A stretch of 30,936 nt of DNA from an uncultured Eubacteriales bacterium (GTDB taxonomy: Bacteria > Bacillota > Clostridia > Christensenellales > Borkfalkiaceae). The position numbers and the translations under genes are program-made. Below the pieces are notes generated by a model. The model was given only the letters and a program-made list of their open reading frames with translations, was not told the DNA's origin and did not search any database. The stretch is from positions 1-30,936 of the forward strand of contig UQPN01000023.1 of assembly GCA_900542935.1 (NCBI GenBank), read 5' to 3'. Positions 1 to 6,799 of this stretch are shown here, in pieces (within the stretch, counting starts at the first letter, position 1; each line of letters opens with the position of its first letter).

Positions 1-10
1 AAGGAGAAAT

Positions 11-1135
11 GTGAAAATGAGAAGAAATGCTGTATCCGCAGGAGCGGCTGAAGCTGTAAAGTTTTTTGATTTTAGGGGAAGTATTATAGATTTTCGTCCT
101 TTCGGTAACGGGCATATCAACGATACATATCTGGTACGTTTCCGTTACGGCGGCAAAACCGTGAAGTATATTATGCAGCGTATAAATAACGGTGTTTTTA
201 AAAATCCTGAGCAGGTAATGTCAAATATTATCAACGTTACCTCTTTTCTTCGCAATCAGATTATCGACGCCGGAGGAGATCCGGAGCGTGAGACGCTCAA
301 CGTCATAAAAACCAAGGACGGTAAGGGCTTTTACATAGACGGTTACGGCAGTTTCTGGCGTGCTTTTGTGTTCATTGCCGATGCGGTTTCGCTTGATTTG
401 CCTGAGGATGACAACGATTTTTACCAGTCGGCTGTGGCTTTCGGAAATTTTCAGCACCGGCTCGGCAGTTTTCCTGCCAATGAGCTGTTTGAAACTATTC
501 CGGACTTTCATAACACTCCGGTAAGATATGATAATCTTATTAAAGCTATTGAGCGCAACGCTTCCGGACGTGCCGACAATGCCAAAGCCGAGATTGAGTT
601 TGCCAAAGAACGCAGAGAGTTTACGAATATTCTTGAGGATAGCTTTGCGAAGGGCTTGATACCCAAGCGTGTTACGCATAACGATACCAAGATGAACAAT
701 GTTATGCTGGACAAGGATACCAGAGAACCGGTTTGCGTGGTTGACCTCGACACTATCATGCCGGGATATTCGGTCAACGATTTCGGTGATTCCATTCGTT
801 TTGGTGCCAGTACAGCCGCCGAGGACGAAAAAGACCTTGACAAAGTGCATTTCAGCGTGGAATATTTCAAGGCGTACGCCGAGGGGTATGTGGGCGCGGT
901 GCGCGGTTCGATTACGGCAAAGGAAGCGGAGCTGCTGCCTTACGGCGCCTATTTGATGACGATAGAATGCGGCATGCGGTTTCTTGCCGATTATCTTTCG
1001 GGCGATACCTATTTTGCCACGAAGTACGAGGGGCACAACCTCGTGCGTTGCCGCACGCAGCTGAAACTGGTTTCCGAAATGGAAGGAAAATTCGAAGAAA
1101 CGGGAAAAATCGTTGCGGAAATTCTGGCAAAGTAA
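11..1135 (+). CDS. NahK-like N-acetylhexosamine 1-kinase (APH-fold phosphotransferase), copy 1
   Basis: This 374-residue protein belongs to the aminoglycoside-phosphotransferase/choline-kinase fold and most resembles N-acetylhexosamine 1-kinase, which makes GlcNAc-1-P or GalNAc-1-P from the free sugar and ATP in the cytoplasm. Seen: a nucleotide-loop-like GNGHINDTY (about 32-40), the Brenner-type catalytic motif HNDTKMNN (223-230, catalytic Asp225), and the metal-binding stretch DLDTIMPG (245-252) followed by DFGD (257-260). Length fits the family (about 360). The start is GTG at 11 behind AAGGAG at 1-6; ATG at 17, two codons in, is an alternative. A clear paralogue lies at 21911-23011, sharing FKNP, HNDTK, the DLDT(I/V)MPG stretch and an STAAEDE/NTAAEDE block. 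Base use is uneven: the first part is AT-richer than the last third. The substrate is inferred from family resemblance; another sugar or alcohol could be phosphorylated. Two terminators follow, so it ends a transcription unit that begins left of the window. Confidence 0.72.
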   Translation: MKMRRNAVSAGAAEAVKFFDFRGSIIDFRPFGNGHINDTYLVRFRYGGKTVKYIMQRINNGVFKNPEQVMSNIINVTSFLRNQIIDAGGDPERETLNVIKTKDGKGFYIDGYGSFWRAFVFIADAVSLDLPEDDNDFYQSAVAFGNFQHRLGSFPANELFETIPDFHNTPVRYDNLIKAIERNASGRADNAKAEIEFAKERREFTNILEDSFAKGLIPKRVTHNDTKMNNVMLDKDTREPVCVVDLDTIMPGYSVNDFGDSIRFGASTAAEDEKDLDKVHFSVEYFKAYAEGYVGAVRGSITAKEAELLPYGAYLMTIECGMRFLADYLSGDTYFATKYEGHNLVRCRTQLKLVSEMEGKFEETGKIVAEILAK

Positions 1136-1180
1136 CATCTGTTTATAATCAAACTGCCTCTCCCGGGAGACTGTAAAATA

Positions 1181-1220
1181 AAGTGTGTAAGTTCGGATAA
1201 AAGACTTACGCACTTTTTCT
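1181..1220 (+). terminator. Intrinsic terminator after the NahK-like kinase
   Basis: AAGTGTGTAAGT (1181-1192) pairs with ACTTACGCACTT (1204-1215) over 12 bp with one G-U pair and an 11-nt loop, followed by a T-rich tail. Two CCCGGG-centred palindromes, CTCCCGGGAG (1160-1169) and TTTCCCGGGAAA (1224-1235), flank it and could pair with each other to extend the structure. Confidence 0.85.
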
Positions 1221-1330
1221 TACTTTCCCGGGAAATAAGCAATTTTCCGAATCAAATAAAAGCAGGAAAAAAGAAGGTAATAGTTCTCTCGGTATGGCTT
1301 TTGCGTTAAAATCTGTTCATAAAAAATCCG

Positions 1331-1357
1331 GCGGAAAAAGATTTTCCGCTTTTTTTT
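1331..1357 (+). terminator. Second intrinsic terminator upstream of pstS
   Basis: GCGGAAAA (1331-1338) and TTTTCCGC (1342-1349) form an 8-bp stem with a 3-nt loop, followed by eight T residues. It insulates the pst operon from the left. A 62-codon reading frame at 1294-1482 runs through it and is not taken as a gene. No gene was found in the 361-base gap 1136-1496: it holds two terminators and the pst promoter region. Confidence 0.85.
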
Positions 1358-1385
1358 ATCGTATTTTTTCGACAAAACGTGATTT

Positions 1386-1424
1386 TTTACATTTTTGTTA
1401 CAATTTATGTGGCGATTTTATTAC
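1386..1424 (+). promoter_or_regulatory. Candidate PhoP box and promoter of the pst operon
   Basis: Two direct hexamers, TTTACA (1386-1391) and GTTACA (1397-1402), are separated by exactly 5 bases, which is the spacing of the Bacillus PhoP-box repeat TT(A/T/C)ACA. A possible promoter overlaps it: TTGTTA (1396-1401), 17 bases, then TATTAC (1419-1424), with a predicted start near 1431. The box is seen in sequence. Control by the response regulator at 6091 is inferred from its position in the same locus. Confidence 0.5.
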
Positions 1425-1496
1425 TACCGCGGGTTATTCTATATGCGTTGAAAGTCGAAAGGAAAAAACAAAAAAGACTTGAAGGAGAAAAAGTAA

Positions 1497-2330
1497 ATGA
1501 AAAAGCAGAATGAAAAACAAATGAAAAATCAGACGAAAAAAGTTGTATCCGTGCTTTGCGCGGCGGCGCTTTTCGGAAGCGGCGCGATCCTCGGCGCGTG
1601 CGGCGGAAAGAAAGGCGAAAATAAAAACGTTACGATTTCCGGTTCGTCTTCCGTAACGCCGCTGATGGAAAAACTGGCGGCGGCTTACGAACAGGATCAC
1701 GACGTGAGAATCACCGTGAATATGTCTTCCTCGGGCGCGGGCATTTCCGATGCGCAGAACGATCTGAACGATTTCGGAATGTCTTCCCGCGGACTGAAAG
1801 CGAGCGAAACGGGAGTGAAGGGAGAAACGCTTTGCATGGACGGCATTGCGCTGATCGTGAATAAGGATAGCGCCGTAACGGACGTGAAGAAAGCCGACGT
1901 GAAAGCTTTGTACGAAAACGGTACGGCGCTCCCCGATACTTCGATTACGGCGGCGGTGGGCAGAGACGCTTCGAGCGGCACCCGTTCCGCGTTCGACGAA
2001 CTTTTAAAAATAGAGAACGGCTATTTCAAGGACGTTGCCACGCTTGCCGAAACGGGCAATGTAATCGAAACGATCAAATCTTCGAAAAACAGCATCGGTT
2101 ACATTTCTTACGGCAGCCTCAACGATTCCGTGAAAGCGGTGAGTCTTGACGGAATCTCCTGCACGGTGGAAAATATCAAGGGCGGCAAGTACGCGTTGCA
2201 GAGACCTTTCGTCATCGTACTTAAAGACGGTAAGACGCTTTCCGAAGCGGCGCAGGGTTTCTATGATTACATTATGGGAACAAGCGCGCAAACGGTGATT
2301 TCGAAAGCCGGCTACATCACGATGAAATAA
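1497..2330 (+). CDS. pstS: Phosphate-binding lipoprotein PstS
   Basis: This is the extracellular phosphate-capture subunit of the high-affinity Pst ABC importer. The 277-residue protein has a Lys-rich N-terminus, a hydrophobic signal segment and a lipobox LGAC, giving lipidated Cys35 and anchoring to the outer face of the membrane. The mature part starts with a charged linker and then carries the phosphate-loop motifs GSSSVTPL (about 49-56), SSSGAG, and GRDASSGTRSAF (about 160-171), which supply backbone and side-chain ligands to phosphate in PstS. The start at 1497 follows AAGGAGA (1482-1488) with good spacing. It is the first gene of pstS-pstCA-pstB and lies behind a candidate PhoP box. Two hairpins before the next gene could raise its expression over the permease. 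The family assignment is firm. Confidence 0.95.
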   Translation: MKKQNEKQMKNQTKKVVSVLCAAALFGSGAILGACGGKKGENKNVTISGSSSVTPLMEKLAAAYEQDHDVRITVNMSSSGAGISDAQNDLNDFGMSSRGLKASETGVKGETLCMDGIALIVNKDSAVTDVKKADVKALYENGTALPDTSITAAVGRDASSGTRSAFDELLKIENGYFKDVATLAETGNVIETIKSSKNSIGYISYGSLNDSVKAVSLDGISCTVENIKGGKYALQRPFVIVLKDGKTLSEAAQGFYDYIMGTSAQTVISKAGYITMK

Positions 2331-2362
2331 CAAGTCGCCGTAAAAAGCGATTCGCATAACAC

Positions 2363-2422
2363 GGCGCGGGAAAAAAGGCAAGCCGCGCCAAAGAGAAAAT
2401 CCGTCGGCGGAAAAGCCGACGG
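2363..2422 (+). promoter_or_regulatory. Two intercistronic hairpins between pstS and pstCA
   Basis: GGCGCGG (2363-2369) pairs with CCGCGCC (2383-2389), and CCGTCGGC (2401-2408) pairs with GCCGACGG (2415-2422) over 8 bp with a 6-nt loop. Neither is followed by a T-run, so these are not simple terminators. They more likely protect the pstS 3' end or lower read-through into the permease gene, so that binding protein is made in excess. That role is inferred from position. Confidence 0.6.
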
Positions 2423-2452
2423 AACAATAATATTAAGCTGAAAAAGAAAAAT

Positions 2453-4222
2453 ATGATAGCAGAAGCAAAGAAAAAATTCATATCGAAAGAAAGCGTTGCG
2501 AGATGCGTATTCGCGCTGCTTGCGGCGTTTTCCGTGCTTGCCGTGTTTACCATCGTAGGATATCTTTTGTATGCCAGCGTACCCGCATTTAAAAGATCCG
2601 GCGTGCTCAAATTTATTTTCGGCAGCGAATGGTCGGCAAAATCGCAGACGTTCGGGATCTGGAGAATGATTGCCGGCACGTTTGTTTTAACGATTTGCGC
2701 AACGCTTTTCGGCGGCACGCTTGCCGTATTTACGGCGATCTGGCTTGTGTTTTACTGTCCGCGTCCGCTGAAAAAAATTTATACGCAGATCGTAAATCTT
2801 CTGGCGGGGATACCCTCGATTGTGTACGGGCTGTTCGGCTATAAATTTTTAATGCCGCTGCTCGTGAAAATCTTCCACCCGAACAATGCGGGTTTCGGGC
2901 TTCTTTCCTGCACGCTGATTCTTTCGGTGATGATTTTGCCGACGATCGCTTCGATTACGAAAAACTCTCTGGAAGCGGTGCCGATGCACTACTACGAAGG
3001 CGCGCTCGGCTTAGGCTGCACGAAAAATCAAGCCGTGTGGCGGGTTTTATTCCCGGCGGCGAAAAGCGGCGTGATTTCCGCCGTGATTCTCGGTATCGGC
3101 AGAGCGATCGGCGAAACGATGGCGGTGCAGATGATTGTGGGGAACGGCTCCGGCTATCCCTCCGGCGCGTTTGTGCCGTTTACGACGCTGACGAGCAATA
3201 TCGTGCAGAATTGGGGCTATGCGGCGCCTGCGGAACAAGCGGCGCTGATTGCCGACGGCTTCGTGCTGCTCGTTCTGATTCTGCTTCTGAACGTGTGCCT
3301 TACCGCCGTGAAAAAGCCGAGAGAGGGCAACAAGTTTTTCTCGCGCCGTATCCGCGAAAGCGAAAACCGCGAGGAAGTACGCAGCTATCGCCGCACGGGC
3401 AGCGCGCAGGATATTTTATTCGTGATTTCCTGGATTGTGGCGGTGCTTGTGGCTTTTATTCTCGCCTTTGTGGTGGCGTTCGTATTCGTGAAAGGCGTGC
3501 CGTATTTAAGCTTCGATTTCCTGTTCGGTAAAAGCGGCAACGCGCATACCACGCTTGCGCCCGCGTTCGTTTCCACGATCATGCTTGTGGGGCTTGCGCT
3601 GCTGATTGCTTTGCCCCTCGGCGTGGGCGCGGCGATTTACTTGAACGAGTACGCGAAAAAGAACAGCAGATTCGTGAAAATCGTGCGGCTTTTCGTGGAT
3701 ACGCTTGCGGGGATTCCCTCGATTGTGTTCGGGCTTTTCGGCATGGTGTTTTTCGTGAAAGGGCTGGGATTCGGGTATTCGTTGCATGCGGGCGGCATAA
3801 CGCTTGCGCTGATTATTCTGCCCACCGTGATACGAAGCACGGAGCAAAGTCTTTCCGAAGTGCCGGACAGTATGCGCGAAGCCAGCCTTGCGCTGGGCGC
3901 CGGGAAACTTCGAACCACCTTTAAAGTGGTGTTGCCGCAGGCGATTTCGGGAATTGTTACTTCGATTATTCTTTCGATCGGGCGGATTGTGAACGAAAGC
4001 GCGGCGCTGATATTCACCGTGGGTTCGGCTTCTACGTTTGTGCCGGAAAGTTACTCGGACGGTGCGGCGAGCTTTGCCGTGCTGGTGTGGAAATTCATGA
4101 GTAACGGTTTGCAGGTGAACGAAGCTTACGCTACGGCAAGCGTGCTGCTGGTGTTTGTGATCGTACTGAACCTGTTGGTATCGTTCGTACAATATCTCTA
4201 TAACAAAAAGGAAAAAATCTGA
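2453..4222 (+). CDS. Fused phosphate permease PstC-PstA
   Basis: This single 589-residue frame holds both membrane subunits of the phosphate importer. The PstC half spans about 1-290 and the PstA half about 319-589, joined by a charged linker (about 287-318, rich in Arg and Glu). Each half has its own set of hydrophobic membrane segments and its own copy of the family signatures. LAGIPSIVYGLFG (about 117-129) recurs as LAGIPSIVFGLFG (about 418-430). Each half also has an EAA-type loop that docks on PstB: EGALGLG with GRAIGET (about 182-222), and EASLALG with GRIVNES (about 476-516). No stop or frameshift lies between the halves. The ATG at 2453 has only a weak A/G-rich ribosome site, so an internal start is possible. 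The stop is 5 bases before pstB. PstC and PstA are usually separate genes. Confidence 0.9.
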   Translation: MIAEAKKKFISKESVARCVFALLAAFSVLAVFTIVGYLLYASVPAFKRSGVLKFIFGSEWSAKSQTFGIWRMIAGTFVLTICATLFGGTLAVFTAIWLVFYCPRPLKKIYTQIVNLLAGIPSIVYGLFGYKFLMPLLVKIFHPNNAGFGLLSCTLILSVMILPTIASITKNSLEAVPMHYYEGALGLGCTKNQAVWRVLFPAAKSGVISAVILGIGRAIGETMAVQMIVGNGSGYPSGAFVPFTTLTSNIVQNWGYAAPAEQAALIADGFVLLVLILLLNVCLTAVKKPREGNKFFSRRIRESENREEVRSYRRTGSAQDILFVISWIVAVLVAFILAFVVAFVFVKGVPYLSFDFLFGKSGNAHTTLAPAFVSTIMLVGLALLIALPLGVGAAIYLNEYAKKNSRFVKIVRLFVDTLAGIPSIVFGLFGMVFFVKGLGFGYSLHAGGITLALIILPTVIRSTEQSLSEVPDSMREASLALGAGKLRTTFKVVLPQAISGIVTSIILSIGRIVNESAALIFTVGSASTFVPESYSDGAASFAVLVWKFMSNGLQVNEAYATASVLLVFVIVLNLLVSFVQYLYNKKEKI

Positions 4223-4227
4223 CAACT

Positions 4228-5019
4228 ATGAAAAATCACGTGATTGAAAAATTTGATCTGAGCGGAGATACCGCCGTATCGGTGAAAGAGTTGAATTTAT
4301 ATTACGGCAATTTTCACGCTCTGAAAAGCATTTATCTCGATTTTCCGAAAAACAGGCTGACGGCTCTCATCGGTCCTTCGGGATGCGGTAAGTCTACGCT
4401 TTTAAAATCGCTGAACCGAATGAACGATTTGGTGGAGGGGTGCAAAATCACGGGCGAAGTGAAAGTGGGCGACACCGATATTTACGCGAAAAATACCGAC
4501 CTCGCGCGGCTGAGAAAAAACGTGGGCATGGTGTTTCAGCGCCCAAATCCGCTGGCGATGAGTGTATACGATAACATTGCGTACGGTCCGCGTACCTTCG
4601 GCATTAAAGCTCGTTCCGTGCTGGACGGCATTGTGGAAGAATCTTTAAAGGGCGCGGCGATGTGGGACGAAATGAAAGACCGTTTGAACAAATCGGCGCT
4701 GGGGCTTTCCGGCGGACAGCAACAGCGGCTGTGTATCGCGCGTTCGCTTGCCGTGGAACCGCAGATTCTGCTGATGGACGAACCGACGAGCGCGCTCGAC
4801 CCCATTTCTACGGGTAAAATCGAAGAACTTTGCGTCGAGTTGAAAAAACGCATTACCATTATTATGGTAACGCACAACATGCAGCAGGCGTTCAGAATCG
4901 CGGATAATACGGCGTACTTCCTTCTCGGCGAAATGATTGAAGTAAACGAAACGAAAAAGCTATTCGAGCATCCCGCCGATAAGCGCACGGACGATTATAT
5001 CAACGGGAGATTCGGTTAA
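4228..5019 (+). CDS. pstB: Phosphate import ATPase PstB
   Basis: This is the ATP-hydrolysing subunit that powers phosphate uptake through the fused permease just upstream (5-base gap, so translationally linked). The 263-residue protein carries Walker A GPSGCGKST (49-57), the Q-loop at Gln104, the ABC signature LSGGQ (160-164), Walker B LLMDE (181-185) and the switch His216. The stretch SLNRMNDLVEGCKI after Walker A and RPNPLAMSVYDNIAYGPR after the Q-loop are typical of PstB rather than other ABC ATPases. Length is usual for the family (about 250-270). In most operons phoU follows; here the next gene is an EamA transporter. The protein is expected on the cytoplasmic face of the membrane as a dimer. 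Confidence 0.95.
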   Translation: MKNHVIEKFDLSGDTAVSVKELNLYYGNFHALKSIYLDFPKNRLTALIGPSGCGKSTLLKSLNRMNDLVEGCKITGEVKVGDTDIYAKNTDLARLRKNVGMVFQRPNPLAMSVYDNIAYGPRTFGIKARSVLDGIVEESLKGAAMWDEMKDRLNKSALGLSGGQQQRLCIARSLAVEPQILLMDEPTSALDPISTGKIEELCVELKKRITIIMVTHNMQQAFRIADNTAYFLLGEMIEVNETKKLFEHPADKRTDDYINGRFG

Positions 5020-5074
5020 TTTTCGAAGATTCCCGCTAAAACGGCTCTATACGCTGTACGAATCGGAAAAAAAG

Positions 5075-5083
5075 TGATATAAT
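5075..5083 (+). promoter_or_regulatory. Extended -10 promoter before the EamA gene
   Basis: TGATATAAT is a perfect TGn-TATAAT extended -10 element, with no good -35 (TGTACG is the nearest at 17 bases). Transcription would start near 5090. This argues for the ATG at 5107 as the EamA start, since a TTG at 5083 would lie within the -10 box. It may let the EamA-regulator-kinase genes be expressed apart from pst. Confidence 0.6.
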
Positions 5084-5106
5084 TGCCGTATAAGGCGGTA
5101 AATGAC

Positions 5107-6036
5107 ATGTGGATTGTATTTGCGGTTTTATCCGCGCTGTTTGCGGGAATCACGGCGATTTTAAGCAAATGCGGCGTAAAAAACACCGATTCGGACGTAG
5201 CTACGGCAATCCGTACTTCCATCGTGCTTGTACTTTCCTGGTGCGTGGCGGGGCTGACGGGCGAGATAGCGGGTATCGGAGAGATTTCGGTAAAATCGTT
5301 CGCGTTTCTGATGATTTCCGGCATCGCTACGGGCGCAAGCTGGATTTGTTATTTCAAGGCGCTGTCGCTCGGCGAAGTATCGCGCGTAACGGCGGCGGAT
5401 AAATCAAGCGTGGTGCTTTCGGTGCTTTTTGCCATGGCGCTGTTCCCCGCGGAACGGGCGAAGCCGGGCATAAAGCTGGCGTGCCTTGCAGCCGTTGCGG
5501 CGGGCACTTATCTGATGGCGGGCGTGAAAAAAGAAAAATGCGCGGCGACGGCGGAAGCGGGCGGCGCCATGGCGGGCGGAGCGGAAAACGCGCCCGTGAA
5601 AAATCGGCAGACGGCATGGCTTGCGTTCGCGCTGCTTTCGGCGGCGTTTGCGGCGGCTGCGTCGATTCTCGCGAAAATCGGCATCGACGGAGTAAGTTCG
5701 AATCTTGCGACGGCTATCCGTACCGGCGCGGTGCTGGTAATGGCATGGCTGATAGTGTTTTTCCGCGGCAAAGCTTCTTACGTAAAGCGCGTGCCGAAAA
5801 AGGATTTTCTGTTTCTGGCGCTTTCCGGCGTAGCCACGGCGGCAAGCTGGCTGTGTTATTATTACGCCATTGCGAAAGGGCAGGTGAGCGTTGTGGTGCC
5901 GATCGATAAGCTGAGCATTCCGGTTACGGTGTTGTTTTCGTGTATCGCGTTGGGAGAACGGCTTACGAAAAAACAGGCGTGGGGGCTGGTTTTGCTGACG
6001 GCGGGAACGCTGAGCATGGCGATTTTTGCAAGATAA
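5107..6036 (+). CDS. EamA/DMT-family membrane transporter
   Basis: This 309-residue integral membrane protein consists of two EamA repeats, about five membrane helices each, joined by an Ala/Gly/Glu-rich linker (about 136-170). The halves are unusually alike: both have ATAIRT, an SG-ATxASWxCY block (SGIATGASWICY and SGVATAASWLCY), and a DK-S stretch (AADKSSVVLSVLF and PIDKLSIPVTVLF). This is the classic inverted-topology duplication of drug/metabolite transporters. Substrate cannot be told from sequence. ATG 5107 is chosen because an AAGGCGG ribosome site sits about 7 bases before it and a TTG start at 5083 would overlap the -10 element. It lies between pstB and the PhoB/PhoR-like pair, where phoU would often be, but it bears no resemblance to PhoU. 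A role in phosphate physiology is only a guess from context. Confidence 0.85.
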   Translation: MWIVFAVLSALFAGITAILSKCGVKNTDSDVATAIRTSIVLVLSWCVAGLTGEIAGIGEISVKSFAFLMISGIATGASWICYFKALSLGEVSRVTAADKSSVVLSVLFAMALFPAERAKPGIKLACLAAVAAGTYLMAGVKKEKCAATAEAGGAMAGGAENAPVKNRQTAWLAFALLSAAFAAAASILAKIGIDGVSSNLATAIRTGAVLVMAWLIVFFRGKASYVKRVPKKDFLFLALSGVATAASWLCYYYAIAKGQVSVVVPIDKLSIPVTVLFSCIALGERLTKKQAWGLVLLTAGTLSMAIFAR

Positions 6037-6090
6037 AGATTTTGCAGGACGGAGATTTCGAAAAACAGAGATTCGGCGGCGAGGTGAAAA

Positions 6091-6741
6091 ATGAAAGGAA
6101 AAGTATTTATTTTAGAGGATGATACAAGCATCTGCGGGCTGATTAAGGTGGCGCTGGAAATGAACGGGCTTTCGTTCAGGGCGTTTTCCACGGTGCGCGG
6201 TTTTACGGATGGAATTTCGGAAGAACGCCCGGACGTGGCGCTGATCGATATTATGCTGCCGGACGGCAGCGGGCTGGACGCGCTGCAATTCGTGAAAAGC
6301 AGATATCCCGAAGTCGCCTGTATCATTCTTTCCGCGCTTTCCAAAGAGGAAGATAAAGTAAACGGGCTGAATCTGGGGGCGGACGATTACGTTTCGAAAC
6401 CGTTTTCCGTGCTGGAACTTACCGCGAGGGTGAACGCGAGACTCCGCGAAAAGCAGAAACCGGCGCTGATGACTGCGGGGAATGTTACGTTGAACACGGA
6501 AACGTTTTCGTGTACGGTGGGCGGCGAAGCGGTGGCGCTGAACAGAAAGGAATACGAGCTTTTGCGCGTACTGATGGAAAACAAGGGAAAAGTGCTTTCG
6601 CGCGACAGGCTTTTAACCGACGTGTGGGGGTACGACGCGGGCGAAACGCGGACGCTGGATAACCACGTGGCACGGTTAAGAAAACTGGGAATAAAAATAG
6701 AAACCGTATTCGGGGTAGGGTATAAACTTGCCGCGGACTGA
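6091..6741 (+). CDS. OmpR/PhoB-family response regulator
   Basis: This is a DNA-binding response regulator, probably the PhoB/PhoP-type activator of the pst genes. Of its 216 residues, the receiver domain (about 1-118) has the acidic pair Asp10-Asp11, the phospho-acceptor Asp53 in LIDIMLPDGSG, Ser81 and Lys103 (SKPF). The winged-helix output domain (about 128-214) has the family pattern LNRKEYELLRVL, DVWGYD and the recognition-helix region RTLDNHVARLRKL. The start is ATG 6091 behind GAGGTG. It is followed 58 bases later by its likely partner kinase, with a small GC-rich hairpin in between. Assignment to phosphate control rests on the neighbouring pst genes and a candidate PhoP box before pstS; the family itself serves many signals. 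Confidence 0.88.
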   Translation: MKGKVFILEDDTSICGLIKVALEMNGLSFRAFSTVRGFTDGISEERPDVALIDIMLPDGSGLDALQFVKSRYPEVACIILSALSKEEDKVNGLNLGADDYVSKPFSVLELTARVNARLREKQKPALMTAGNVTLNTETFSCTVGGEAVALNRKEYELLRVLMENKGKVLSRDRLLTDVWGYDAGETRTLDNHVARLRKLGIKIETVFGVGYKLAAD

Positions 6742-6799
6742 CGAATGGAAACGGAACGTCGCCTTCCGGGCGGCGGAAACATAACGGAGATAAAAGGTT

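Noticed and set aside
1294..1482. A 62-codon frame between the NahK-like gene and pstS
   Set aside because: It runs through an intrinsic terminator and the candidate PhoP box, lacks a ribosome site and has no recognisable protein pattern.
3506..4225. A 239-codon minus-strand frame within the permease gene
   Set aside because: It is antisense to conserved permease motifs, and its His/Arg-rich composition is typical of a shadow.
5083..5106. TTG start for the EamA protein
   Set aside because: The TTG overlaps the extended -10 promoter element and the added residues are not hydrophobic; ATG 5107 starts directly at the first helix.
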